Below are positions 36,701 to 45,347 of a DNA stretch of 46,702 bases, piece after piece. How positions within the stretch are numbered: position 1 is the stretch's first letter; every line of letters begins with the position of its first letter. The notes under the pieces were generated by a model. That model saw only the letters and a list, made by a program, of their open reading frames with translations, had not been told where the DNA came from and ran no database searches. The DNA lies in the NCBI GenBank assembly GCA_003819715.1, contig RPQN01000019.1, positions 1 through 46,702 of the forward strand, written 5' to 3'. Both the position numbers and the translations under genes were made by a program. The stretch comes from Ignavibacteriota bacterium. GTDB lineage: Bacteria; Bacteroidota; Ignavibacteria; UBA10030.

Positions 36701-37628
36701 TTTCGAGAAATGCATAACCGACCATGCCGACGGTGCCGACCCACAACGGATTTAAAATTTGTCTTCCGTAATCGCCGGTATAGGTGATATTATCTTTCGC
36801 GCTGTAAAACGACCAGTCATCTGCATATTCGCGATAATCTTCCGTAGAAGTCACGCCGACGTACGTGCCGACCAGCATTCCAAACACGGCGCGGTTATAC
36901 GTTGTCGTCCCGGTATTGGTGATTTCGTACAGCCAGAAAATATTATCCTTGGCAAGAAACTGGCTCCACTGCATTGCCCGCACGCTCATAACCAGCGCCA
37001 TCCCGTTGCGCTGCGGCTTCGTGGAATCCGGTTTAAATGCAACTCCGAGCGTGTTGTTGGATGCTTTATTGAACCGCTCATCATTGTTATCATCCATCAC
37101 AAAGTACGTTTCAAGGTCGGCATTCGCCCGCTTTCCGAAATAGCCGTTCCAGGAGCCTCTCCATCCGGGATCTTTTGTATCATTTAATTTGTCGGGCCAG
37201 AACGGAGGCCACGAGTTCGGATCGTTGCTCATCGCCACGCTTTGCTGATTGGTATTGAAATATCCGCCGTCAGGTTGGAACGTCCACCACTTGCTGGTCA
37301 ACGGGTCCTGGTCCTGAATCTGCGCAGGCCTCTCGACGAAGCATGTGGCAACCGAATGAAACGTTTTGCCGGCGTAATTAATTTCAGCACCGACGAGCGG
37401 CGTCACGTCGCCGATATATCCGTCGTTGTCATTCCTCCACGCACCGCGCTTGCCCTTGGCCGCAGGTTGTCCAATGACTCCCCAGTTCCCGAAGACCGTC
37501 CTCACCTGATTGCCGTTCATATACGCACTTCGCTGAAATTGGGGACCGCTCTGGCCGTAGGACGTTGAGCAGAGTTCTCCGAGAACGACCGAGAGGATAA
37601 AAAGAGGGAACAGAATTTTTTTCATCAT
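33789..37628 (-). CDS. Very large secreted protein (1279 aa) with fn3-like domain, DxDNDxDGxxD motifs and divergent T9SS-like CTD
   Basis: Signal peptide MMKKILFPLFILSVVLGELCSTSYGQ; repeated PFDGIDNDGDADSS, YDGVDNDFDGIIDE, RIDGIDNNDNGLIDAFD; C-terminus RVRVVPNPYVTASTFELPLN...IQIFTSRGDHIMTLRHDGN...GVYYYVVESTAGTMTGKFAIIK. Confidence 0.85.
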   Translation of the reverse strand: MMKKILFPLFILSVVLGELCSTSYGQSGPQFQRSAYMNGNQVRTVFGNWGVIGQPAAKGKRGAWRNDNDGYIGDVTPLVGAEINYAGKTFHSVATCFVERPAQIQDQDPLTSKWWTFQPDGGYFNTNQQSVAMSNDPNSWPPFWPDKLNDTKDPGWRGSWNGYFGKRANADLETYFVMDDNNDERFNKASNNTLGVAFKPDSTKPQRNGMALVMSVRAMQWSQFLAKDNIFWLYEITNTGTTTYNRAVFGMLVGTYVGVTSTEDYREYADDWSFYSAKDNITYTGDYGRQILNPLWVGTVGMVGYAFLESPGNPFDGIDNDGDADSSAVGQLTPKFTSASFDSTLITPGMQLVLIRNDYSRFLYTVPSVAPGDSLLITTRGLSTWIKPGITKVAEGNVLQRTVIDPTFGAIKVDYVNPNAYDGVDNDFDGIIDENYYVHYRQLKRSKNPANPPLIDQTRPLHYTDFITGNGTSPTSMIDERRNDLIDNNTNWNIAHDDVGRDGIPNTGDLGEGDGIPTSGYDANGNDTGLPGEPHIDKTDVRESDQIGLTNFYYFAPSNQVRLGDDESMWTNLAPGFFDVPASIVNNRPTAGEDGDFIYGSGYFPLLSHSTERFSLALVYGGGRGGSVDDDIADLLKNKQTVQQIYDANYQFPQPPDKPTLTAVAGDKQVTLYWDRKAEASVDPVLLTKDFEGYKLYKSTDPDFRDIYTITDGSGSPQGYRPLVQVDIVDGVQGYFQATGDAFTVAAGYAFYLGSDNGLQHSYVDNDVQNGRRYYYALVAYDKGDNYLGIFPSENSKFVTISTSGEITHDPNVAVVVPNTKVAGYVPPPNGVKLSATVHYGTGDIYSEVLDPNKITRDTYRLEFLDSRIDGIDNNDNGLIDAFDSTEATRTTSFYSVRDMNDITEIFYALDTTLVTLERTNLVRSSVVVRNSSSTAIPASNYILDTLRGNIRGASPGSMPAGRYTITYQYYPVYRSSNIYGSPYVSEAKDADIFDGIQLSFRNQWQAQRIDSLSVWTGKDAYRFGFTPLNVQVGNKFYKGIQKPSDYSIIFSNSIVDTSTGDPDLQPDALPVNFRVYNETDSTFIKFIYADIDANGKVSPQDELVFLEKEPLGNYIYTWDIKFSNKQNDPIDTVYALGAGDKLSIKTTKPFRQGDNYLFTPVPAKVDEAAASASLRRVRVVPNPYVTASTFELPLNPGVTSGRGQRKIDFIHVPSQASIQIFTSRGDHIMTLRHDGNIEDGTVSWNVKTKENLDVAYGVYYYVVESTAGTMTGKFAIIK

Positions 37629-40399
37629 GATCCAAACTCCAGGTTCACGCCGAATTCGATTCTGCGTGGTTCCGAATAAAATCTTGGAATGCGAAAGAAT
37701 TCATCGAGTGTATTGACATATTCGTGGGGATTCGATGCGCGCGCAGTGGCTTCATCCGTGGTAAATCCCGCACGGCCTGTATCGTTAAACACATTGACTT
37801 CGTTGCGCGTATCCAGGAGATTGAAGACGCGGGCAAAAAACACAACCCGCACCGAACTGATATCGGCCTCATAGAATGAACGAAGGTCGATGTTGAAATA
37901 GTTCGGTTTGATTTCACTGTTGGTCAGGATGGCGGAAATATCCTGCGTATTCCTCGGGGTGTAGGGTGTGCCGCTCCCGTAACTGCCGATGGTGCTGACC
38001 CCCCAGTGTTTCCCGGAATAGTTCACCGAGACATTCAACGTGTGGCGTTGATCCCATCCCAGAGGCGTCAGTTGAACTTCCGGCCGGGCCCCTCCTGCGA
38101 TCGCATTACGTGCCTCCTGAGGATCCGATGCACTGCCCTTTGCCACCTGGAAGGTATAATCCAGCCGGGCGCTTACTCCGGAAGAAATCCGTTTATCCAT
38201 CGTGAGCACGATGCCTTTGACAAAACCAAAATCGCTGTTCACATACCGGCTGTATCTGGTTGCCGTCCCAAACACGAGCAGTTCCTCCCCCCGTGTTCCG
38301 GCTAAGTTCCGGATGTCCCGCAGATACGCTGTCACATCGATTGAAAGATCTTCTGTCAATTGCTGCTGAACGCCAAGTTCACCGTTAATGGTCTGTTCAG
38401 GTTTCAGGTCTGCGTTGCCGATGATCCCCTGATTGCCGCTCCCCTGAGAGACTTTGAAAAACGGATTTTCATACAACAGTTCGAACCGCGGTACCTGGAA
38501 AAAATAGCCGTAAGAAAAATGAACGATCCCGCGGGCAGTAATGGGGAACGATACGCCGAGCCGCGGACTGACTGCGGACTTCGCCGAGGCGCGGTTGTAC
38601 CAGTACGCTGCGCGCTCTTCATAGGTCCTGTCCGTCTCTCCGGGATCCTGCACGCCGTTGCCGTTGACATCATGGAAGCGGTTATTCGGCTTGATCGGAT
38701 TGAAAATACTCGGGTCCGTCGGATCCGCGAGGACGACGCCGTCCGGCTGAAAGTAATCGAACCGGACGCCGAGGTTGACGATGATGTCTTTGAATTCCAT
38801 TTTGTCCTGAATGTACCCCGAGAACTCCGTGGGACGATGATCATAGACGTCATGCGATGTGGAAGAAACATCGAGGACCTGGGTCTGGATAAATGGACTC
38901 GCCGTGGCGAGGTTGATATCCGATTGCGCCTGGATCGGTTGAAGCTGGATGTTTTCGTACGTCAGATGGTGGTTCCGGTATTCGGCCCCGACTTTGAACA
39001 TATGGGTCTCAGAGACCTGACTGGTCAGATCAAACTTGAACAGCGCCGTGGTGGTCTCGCGGTGAAACCGGGCGAGATCGGTACCGCCGGTCAGCGCGCT
39101 GTAGGAATCATTGCTCTGGAACAGTTTCGGGTGAACATACCGGGGATCATGAATATCTTCATAGAGATAGTATTTAAAATCCTTGATAAAGTAAGAACCG
39201 CCTAATGTATAGAAGGTGGAGTTGCTCAACGAGTGGTTCAACTGGGCGATGACGGTATTACTGGTATTGTAGTTGTTGCCAATGCCGTCCGGATTATAAA
39301 AATATGCGCGATCGTACGCTTTGGCGATTGAATAATCATAGATATAATTTGTCGTGAGTTTGATCAGCGGCGTTATTCTCCAGGTCAGTTTTCCCTGTCC
39401 ATAATTTCGTTTGCTCCAGTTCATGGGCACGACCGAACTGTCGCCCATGCCGGAGACATCCCGAGATAAATGAAAAACGCCGGCGCTGTCGGTGTAGGAA
39501 ATATTGCTCGGATTGAACCGGCGGTATCCATTGAGATATCCATTAAAATAAATAGCGCGTCCGTTGACAAAAAAGGTCAGGTCGTTACTGAGCAGCGGGC
39601 CGCTGAGGTTCGCTTCGATATTGCGAACATTCGTTGGTTTGAATCCCGGGCCCGGAAAAAGTGTTTTGTCCGCCGTCGCATAATCACCGCCGTAAAGGCC
39701 GATTCCCCCTGAATATTTTTCGTTCCCTTCTTTTGTTGAAATGTTCACAATACCCGACATGGCCTGACCATACTCTGCATTAAACGCGCCGGAGATTACC
39801 TGAAGTTCCTGGACGAGGCTCTTGTTTACTTCGACGACCTGGGCGCCATCATATGCATCCGTCACGGGAACACCGTCGATAAAATACGCCACTTCACCGC
39901 TCCGCCCGCCGCGAAGGCTTCCTGCGACAAACCCTGCCTGCAAATTGACCACCGCTCCTATCTCAGACACCGGCAATGATGCAATATCGTTGCCGCTCAC
40001 AATCGCTGTTGTTGCGGTGAGGTCTTTTTGCACGAGCGGGCGCTCCGCAACGACGACCACTTCCTGACCCACCTGGAGAACGGTCTCTGAAATTTCCACA
40101 TCGATGGTCGTGGTCAGGTCGCCCTGAACGCGGACACCCGTGACTTTTGACGAAGTATAACCGACCAGAGTCACCACCACATCGTATTCTCTTGGCGGGA
40201 TGTTGATCATAAAATACTTCCCTTCGATGTCGGTGGTACTCCCGAGCGATGTTCCATCGAGCCGGACATTTGCCCCGATAATCGGTTCGCCGGTTTTTTT
40301 ATCTTTCACGACCCCGGTGATCTTACCCGTGGAGCCCCCGAGCGCGAACGACGAAATCAGCGCGACGAGCAAAAGAGAATGCGCTATGCGTGTGGACAT
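37625..40399 (-). CDS. TonB-dependent receptor (SusC/CirA-like) with N-terminal carboxypeptidase-regulatory-like domain
   Basis: KITGVVKDKKTGEPIIGANVRLDGTSLGSTTDIEGKYFMINIPPREYDVVVTLVGY; plug AYFIDGVPVTDAYDGAQVVEVNKSLVQELQVISGAFNAEYGQAMSGIVNISTKEG; terminal aromatic beta-barrel strand. 4-bp overlap with the next gene. Confidence 0.94.
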   Translation of the reverse strand: MSTRIAHSLLLVALISSFALGGSTGKITGVVKDKKTGEPIIGANVRLDGTSLGSTTDIEGKYFMINIPPREYDVVVTLVGYTSSKVTGVRVQGDLTTTIDVEISETVLQVGQEVVVVAERPLVQKDLTATTAIVSGNDIASLPVSEIGAVVNLQAGFVAGSLRGGRSGEVAYFIDGVPVTDAYDGAQVVEVNKSLVQELQVISGAFNAEYGQAMSGIVNISTKEGNEKYSGGIGLYGGDYATADKTLFPGPGFKPTNVRNIEANLSGPLLSNDLTFFVNGRAIYFNGYLNGYRRFNPSNISYTDSAGVFHLSRDVSGMGDSSVVPMNWSKRNYGQGKLTWRITPLIKLTTNYIYDYSIAKAYDRAYFYNPDGIGNNYNTSNTVIAQLNHSLSNSTFYTLGGSYFIKDFKYYLYEDIHDPRYVHPKLFQSNDSYSALTGGTDLARFHRETTTALFKFDLTSQVSETHMFKVGAEYRNHHLTYENIQLQPIQAQSDINLATASPFIQTQVLDVSSTSHDVYDHRPTEFSGYIQDKMEFKDIIVNLGVRFDYFQPDGVVLADPTDPSIFNPIKPNNRFHDVNGNGVQDPGETDRTYEERAAYWYNRASAKSAVSPRLGVSFPITARGIVHFSYGYFFQVPRFELLYENPFFKVSQGSGNQGIIGNADLKPEQTINGELGVQQQLTEDLSIDVTAYLRDIRNLAGTRGEELLVFGTATRYSRYVNSDFGFVKGIVLTMDKRISSGVSARLDYTFQVAKGSASDPQEARNAIAGGARPEVQLTPLGWDQRHTLNVSVNYSGKHWGVSTIGSYGSGTPYTPRNTQDISAILTNSEIKPNYFNIDLRSFYEADISSVRVVFFARVFNLLDTRNEVNVFNDTGRAGFTTDEATARASNPHEYVNTLDEFFRIPRFYSEPRRIEFGVNLEFGS

Positions 40400-40449
40400 G
40401 ATTCTCCTGTTTCAAATTGAATATAATTTTGTGTCGTGGACCTGTTCAT

Positions 40450-41481
40450 TTAAACCAACTTTGTGATCTTGCCCATGGGAAGCGTCGACCTGCGGACAAT
40501 CAGTGTCGGTTCGAACGTTTTATGATAAATCGGAAGACCCGGGTTCTCGAACCGGTCCAGGAGCCGTTCGACCGTCAGCATGCCCATCTCGGACATCGGC
40601 TGGAGCATCGAGGTCAAACCGAGCGGGCCGGAAAGTTCCAGATCGTCAAATCCGATAACGGCAATATCCCGCGGGCAGCGCAGACCCATCTCGGCAATTG
40701 CGGCAAGCGCACCGTACGCCTGAATATCGCTCGCTGCAAAAACTGCAGTCGGCCGCTTCGGACCAAGTTTCAACAGCTCCTTCATCATCTCATAACCGTT
40801 CTCTCTGGTAAATCCGTCAAGGTATTCCGATTTCGTTTTCAGGACCAGCGAATTGGAAATTTTTTTATGCGCATCCATCATCGCCATCTGGTACCCCTTG
40901 AACCGGTCTTTTGCCGGCACGCTTCTCAGGTTTGCATTCAGCATGGCGATCCTCGTATGACCCAGGTCCAGGAGATGTTTTGTGGCGGTGTACCCGCCCC
41001 GGACATTATTCACGGCAATGGAATCGAATTTTTTGTGGTACGTATCCACAAGGACCATGGGAAGCTTCTTGAAGAGCGCAATCTTCGCCAGCTGGTCCGG
41101 GATCTTCATGGAACAGAGGACGATGCCGTCGACGCGATGACGATGGATATTGTTGCGGAGCGTTTCGGTAATCTGATCCGGGTGATTGATCCCGAGTAAA
41201 ATAATACTGACGTCGAGATCCGACAGTCGTTTTTGAATTCCGCGGAGAATTTCGAGGAAGAAAAATGTGGCAAAAAATGGAATGGTGAAGAGAATGGAAT
41301 TGGTCCGCTGACGGGCAAGTCCGATGGCAAAGGGATGAGGCCGGTAATTTAATTTTGAAACAACCTGCAGAACGCGTTTCCGGGTTTTCTGCGAGACGCT
41401 TGCATGCTTATTGAGGACACGCGACACCGTTCCGATTCCCACACTTGCCTGCTTTGCAACATCATAAATCGTAGCCGTCAT
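40450..41481 (-). CDS. LacI-family transcriptional regulator
   Basis: MTATIYDVAKQASVGIGTVSRVLNKHASVSQKTRKRVLQVVSKLNYRPHPFAIGLARQRTNSI HTH plus periplasmic-binding-like effector domain (AVIGFDDLELSGPLGLTSM). Confidence 0.97.
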   Translation of the reverse strand: MTATIYDVAKQASVGIGTVSRVLNKHASVSQKTRKRVLQVVSKLNYRPHPFAIGLARQRTNSILFTIPFFATFFFLEILRGIQKRLSDLDVSIILLGINHPDQITETLRNNIHRHRVDGIVLCSMKIPDQLAKIALFKKLPMVLVDTYHKKFDSIAVNNVRGGYTATKHLLDLGHTRIAMLNANLRSVPAKDRFKGYQMAMMDAHKKISNSLVLKTKSEYLDGFTRENGYEMMKELLKLGPKRPTAVFAASDIQAYGALAAIAEMGLRCPRDIAVIGFDDLELSGPLGLTSMLQPMSEMGMLTVERLLDRFENPGLPIYHKTFEPTLIVRRSTLPMGKITKLV

Positions 41482-41504
41482 GTCATAGAGTCTCGTCTAA
41501 TTAA

Positions 41505-41518
41505 TGGAAGCGCTTCCA
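41505..41518. promoter_or_regulatory. Probable LacI-family operator
   Basis: TGGAAGCGCTTCCA is a perfect 14-bp palindrome with central CG, 23 bp upstream of the lacI-family start codon. Confidence 0.8.
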
Positions 41519-41657
41519 AAAAATCCGAATATTCATGACGAGAGTCAAGCATTATTTGAAATAATTTTTTCTCTCATGAACCAAAGCAAATGGTGTTCCA
41601 GAGAAAGGACGACCGCCGGACGAAGAAATGAACTGTGTATAATTTACACACTCGGAG

Positions 41658-41685
41658 AATTCCCTTTCCTTAGAACAAGGGAATT
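41658..41685. terminator. Candidate hairpin downstream of malQ
   Basis: AATTCCCTT(10-nt loop)AAGGGAATT perfect 9-bp stem in the gap after malQ (minus strand, stop at 41740). No clear U-tract. Confidence 0.4.
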
Positions 41686-41739
41686 TATTTCGACGTGCTT
41701 ATTTCACAACAGAAGAAAAAGAACTGCCGGGAATGAGGA

Positions 41740-43275
41740 CTACTTGACCGGCGCCAGATTTAACCGGTCCGAATTGGTTCTCCCGTATAACGCGGACAGT
41801 TCATATAACCGCGATGCCGCCCACGGTTCAACCTGTTCCCACGTAAACCGCCATTCCCAATTTCCATCAACGGTGCCGGGGAAATTCATACGGCCTTCGC
41901 TCCCCAATCCCAGGACATCCTGAAACGGGATAATGGCCATATCCGCAACCGATTGAAGCGCCAGCTTCATTAAATCCCAATGAACTTCAGTGCCGTTGGT
42001 CTTGCAATACCGCCGGACAAAATCGCGTTCATGTTCCGTCGCTTTTTCGTACCATCCCAGGGTCGTATCATTATCGTGCGTGCCGGTATAGACAACAAAA
42101 TTCTTCTGATAGGTATGCGGAAGGAAATTGTCCTGGGGATTGGAGGAGAATGCAAACTGCAGCACTTTCATTCCGGGGAAACCAAATGATTCACGCAGAG
42201 CGGTGACTTCCGGCGTCACCACGCCCAGATCTTCTGCAATAATCGGCAATGTTCCCAGTTTCTTGATGATGGCGTTGAAGAGGTCCCCTCCCGGACCCTT
42301 GACCCATTTTCCAACACGCGCTGTCTTTTCCTTCGCCGGAATCCTCCAATACGCTTCAAATCCTCTAAAATGATCGATCCGGAGAATGTCAAAGAGCTCA
42401 AATGTTTTCCTGAACCGTTCAATCCACCATTGATATTTCTGCTGCTTCATAACATCCCAGCGATACAAGGGATTCCCCCACCGCTGGCCGTCTTCGCTGA
42501 AATAATCCGGTGGAACACCTGCAACGACGAACGGCTTTCCATCCCTGTCCAGTGTGAATGCCTCCTGGTTGGACCAAACATCCGCACTGTGATTTGCGAC
42601 GAAGATGGGAATATCGCCGACCAATTTGATATTTCGATCGTTCGCATGCTTCTTCAATTTCTTCCAATGCCGGAAAAAGCACCATTGCATAAATTTATGG
42701 TAATTCACCTGCGCTTTTCGTTCTTCTGCCGCGTGCCTGAGGGCCGACGGTTTTCGATGGACCAGGTCGCGGTCCCAGACAATCCACTCTTTTCCGCCGT
42801 AATGGTCGTTCAACGCCTGGAACATGGCATAATCGTCCAGCCAGTTTTTTTCTTCCTTGCAAAATGAGTCGAACTGCTGCCGGTCCGCTTTATTCCCCTG
42901 TTCAAAAAAGGTCTGCGCCGCTTTCCAGAGCATGTTCATGCGAAAGACGGTGACCTCATGATACTTGACTCGGATTTTTGAACTCTGGATAAATGACTCA
43001 AGATCCTGCGGCACCAGCCAGCCATGGGAGAGCAGTTCCTCCAGGTCAATAAGCAGGGGGTTTCCTGCAAACGCGGAAAATGACATGTAAGGGGAATTCG
43101 CCATGCCGGCGGGCCCCAGGGGAAGCATTTGCCAGAGCGATTGACCTGCGGAAGATAACCAATCGATGAATTGATATGCTGAAGTGCCCAGATCTCCGGA
43201 TCCGAACCGGCCCGGCAACGATGTGGGGTGCAACAGAATTCCGCTACTTCGAGCAAATTGCATTTCTCGCCTCAT
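41740..43275 (-). CDS. malQ: 4-alpha-glucanotransferase (GH77, amylomaltase)
   Basis: RSSGILLHPTSLPGRFGSGDLG...LWQMLPLGPAGMANSPYMSFSAFAGNPLLI; DILRIDHFRGFEAYWRIP; IAEDLGVVTPEV; YTGTHDNDTTLGWY. Confidence 0.97.
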   Translation of the reverse strand: MRREMQFARSSGILLHPTSLPGRFGSGDLGTSAYQFIDWLSSAGQSLWQMLPLGPAGMANSPYMSFSAFAGNPLLIDLEELLSHGWLVPQDLESFIQSSKIRVKYHEVTVFRMNMLWKAAQTFFEQGNKADRQQFDSFCKEEKNWLDDYAMFQALNDHYGGKEWIVWDRDLVHRKPSALRHAAEERKAQVNYHKFMQWCFFRHWKKLKKHANDRNIKLVGDIPIFVANHSADVWSNQEAFTLDRDGKPFVVAGVPPDYFSEDGQRWGNPLYRWDVMKQQKYQWWIERFRKTFELFDILRIDHFRGFEAYWRIPAKEKTARVGKWVKGPGGDLFNAIIKKLGTLPIIAEDLGVVTPEVTALRESFGFPGMKVLQFAFSSNPQDNFLPHTYQKNFVVYTGTHDNDTTLGWYEKATEHERDFVRRYCKTNGTEVHWDLMKLALQSVADMAIIPFQDVLGLGSEGRMNFPGTVDGNWEWRFTWEQVEPWAASRLYELSALYGRTNSDRLNLAPVK

Positions 43276-43415
43276 TTCTCATCTGTCTTGCATATTTTCC
43301 AAAACGACCTGTCAAACATAAATAAGCATCCATACAAACGCAAGGGAAAACATTTTCAATTGATAAGAGAACAATGAACGTACTTCGATTGTTCAACGAT
43401 GACAGCACTATTCTC

Positions 43416-43433
43416 TCGTTCAATATTGAACGA
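43416..43433. promoter_or_regulatory. 18-bp perfect palindrome, candidate regulator binding site
   Basis: TCGTTCAATATTGAACGA in the divergent malQ / efflux-operon intergenic region. Confidence 0.5.
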
Positions 43434-43748
43434 TCTCCTGCACAATTTCTGTCAATCGTAAATCTTTTTTATGGAGAACAGAAACGAGAAAACATTTTGG
43501 ATTCATGATCATTCCGCACCACATGCCTCCGCAAGAACGATGAACAAAATATTATTCATCCCTCCCATTCAATACATACGATCATATCATGTACTGCTGT
43601 CTCCCCGCGACTCTTCCCCGGGAACTAAACTCAATTATTCACTTGTTAAAACCAATATTACTGAAAGAAAACAAGATATCAGGCTGCGGAACCTCATTCA
43701 TTAGAGAGACTACGGTTTAACTTAAAACCTCATTTTATCACCCGCGGC

Positions 43749-45335
43749 ATGCAATTCATTCTGATGAGTCGTGAAGGAGTCGTGACAACCATGAAAGGCT
43801 GTTTACACGTTGTGTTCATAATGAGTCTCATCCAGCCGGCTGTGTCTCAACAACAGACGGACCGGGATAGTTCTCTTGCCGGCATCCTCGGGGGCATGCA
43901 GGGGACTTCACTCACTCTCGCTCAGGCAGTTCAGTACGGATTGACCAATGCAACCTCCGTCCGGAAATTCGAAGCGAAGGTTCTCGCTGCCGGGGGTTCT
44001 GTCAAAAAAGAATCCGGTGCATTCGACCCCCAGCTGTTTTTCTCTCTCAACCACACGGATCAGCAGCAGCCTACTGCTTCATTTTTTTCGGGAGCCCCGG
44101 TCCTTTTCACACAGGAGACGAACGTGCAAACCGGTCTCCAGATCGTTCTTCCCATCGGTACCCAGCTGCAGTTAGCGCTCGACACGAGGAGTATCTCAAC
44201 AAACAGCACGCTTGCGTTCTTGAATCCGGAATATGACGCGGTCGGGACGCTCAGCATTCGTCAACCCCTCCTGGGCGGGTTTGCGGCATCCGCCCGGAAG
44301 CGGCTGACACAATCCGAACAGCAGCTTGAATCAGCGAAAGACCGCTACGATCAGGCATCGTTGTCTGTGAAAACAGATGTGGAACTGAGATACTGGAATC
44401 TCTATGCCTCGGAACGCGATTATGCAGTGCAGAAACTTACCCGGGACCGGGCCGAGGAATTCCTCAAAGAGACGCAGCTGCGGGCCCAGACGGGACTCAT
44501 CGGACCGAACCAGGTGGCAAACGCAAAAACGTTTCTTGCGGAACAGGAACTCCTCCTCATCGAACGGGAAGAACAGTTTGAACAGCAATCCGAACAACTG
44601 GCCGCCCTCATCGGAATCCGCCCGGAGAGTGTCCCGCCCCGGTTTATTCCTGTGGATGAACCGGCAGAAGATTTTCCTCAAGCTCCGGAAGAACTTCTGG
44701 TGGAGCATGCGTTATCCCGCAATCTGGATCTTCTGGCGGCACAAAAGGATATCGAGAGTGCAAAGACGTTTGCGAATGCGGCCCGCTGGGAAGCTCTTCC
44801 CCGTGTCGATCTCGTCGGTTCCCTCGGCGGCAACGGCCTCGCGGGAACGGGGAATACGGTCGTTATTTTTAACGATACTCTTCCTGTTGCCCGCACGGCG
44901 TCGTGGAGTAACGCCCTGAACCAGGTGGGGAAACGCGATTATCCAAACTGGAGTCTCGGTGTCGATGTGAACATTCCTCTCGGACTCAGGAGCGGTCTGG
45001 GGGAACAAGACCGCACGGAAGCCGTCGTACGCGAACTGGAGCAAAATTATATTGAACAATCCCGTCTGATCCAGCAGCACGTACGAACGACGTACCTGGA
45101 ATTATCCAACGGAAAAAAAAGACTGCAGTTTGCGCGGCAGGATGTCGAGGCAGCAGACGAGCAGGTCAGAATCGGAATGATAGAATTTCATAACGGCCGC
45201 TCGACCGCATTTGAACTGGTGCGGCTCCGGGAAGATCTTGCTGTCGCCCAGCAGAGATATTCCTCAGCACTCATCCGGACAGCGCGAGCAGCGGCCATTC
45301 TCAAACAACTCACTTCAGGATGGTATCCGCAATAG
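43749..45335 (+). CDS. TolC-family outer-membrane efflux protein
   Basis: LTLAQAVQYGLTNATSVRKFEAKVLAAGG...; LRYWNLYASERDYAVQKLTRDRAEEFLKETQLRAQTGLIGPNQVANAKTFLAEQELLL; second repeat with ARAAAILKQLTSGW. A Met at about 43791 is an alternative start. Confidence 0.92.
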   Translation: MQFILMSREGVVTTMKGCLHVVFIMSLIQPAVSQQQTDRDSSLAGILGGMQGTSLTLAQAVQYGLTNATSVRKFEAKVLAAGGSVKKESGAFDPQLFFSLNHTDQQQPTASFFSGAPVLFTQETNVQTGLQIVLPIGTQLQLALDTRSISTNSTLAFLNPEYDAVGTLSIRQPLLGGFAASARKRLTQSEQQLESAKDRYDQASLSVKTDVELRYWNLYASERDYAVQKLTRDRAEEFLKETQLRAQTGLIGPNQVANAKTFLAEQELLLIEREEQFEQQSEQLAALIGIRPESVPPRFIPVDEPAEDFPQAPEELLVEHALSRNLDLLAAQKDIESAKTFANAARWEALPRVDLVGSLGGNGLAGTGNTVVIFNDTLPVARTASWSNALNQVGKRDYPNWSLGVDVNIPLGLRSGLGEQDRTEAVVRELEQNYIEQSRLIQQHVRTTYLELSNGKKRLQFARQDVEAADEQVRIGMIEFHNGRSTAFELVRLREDLAVAQQRYSSALIRTARAAAILKQLTSGWYPQ

Positions 45336-45347
45336 CCAATCAGGAGC

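Noticed and set aside
43471-43704. 77-aa ORF between malQ and the TolC gene.
   Set aside because: No recognisable domain, overlaps the probable promoter region. Composition looks non-coding.
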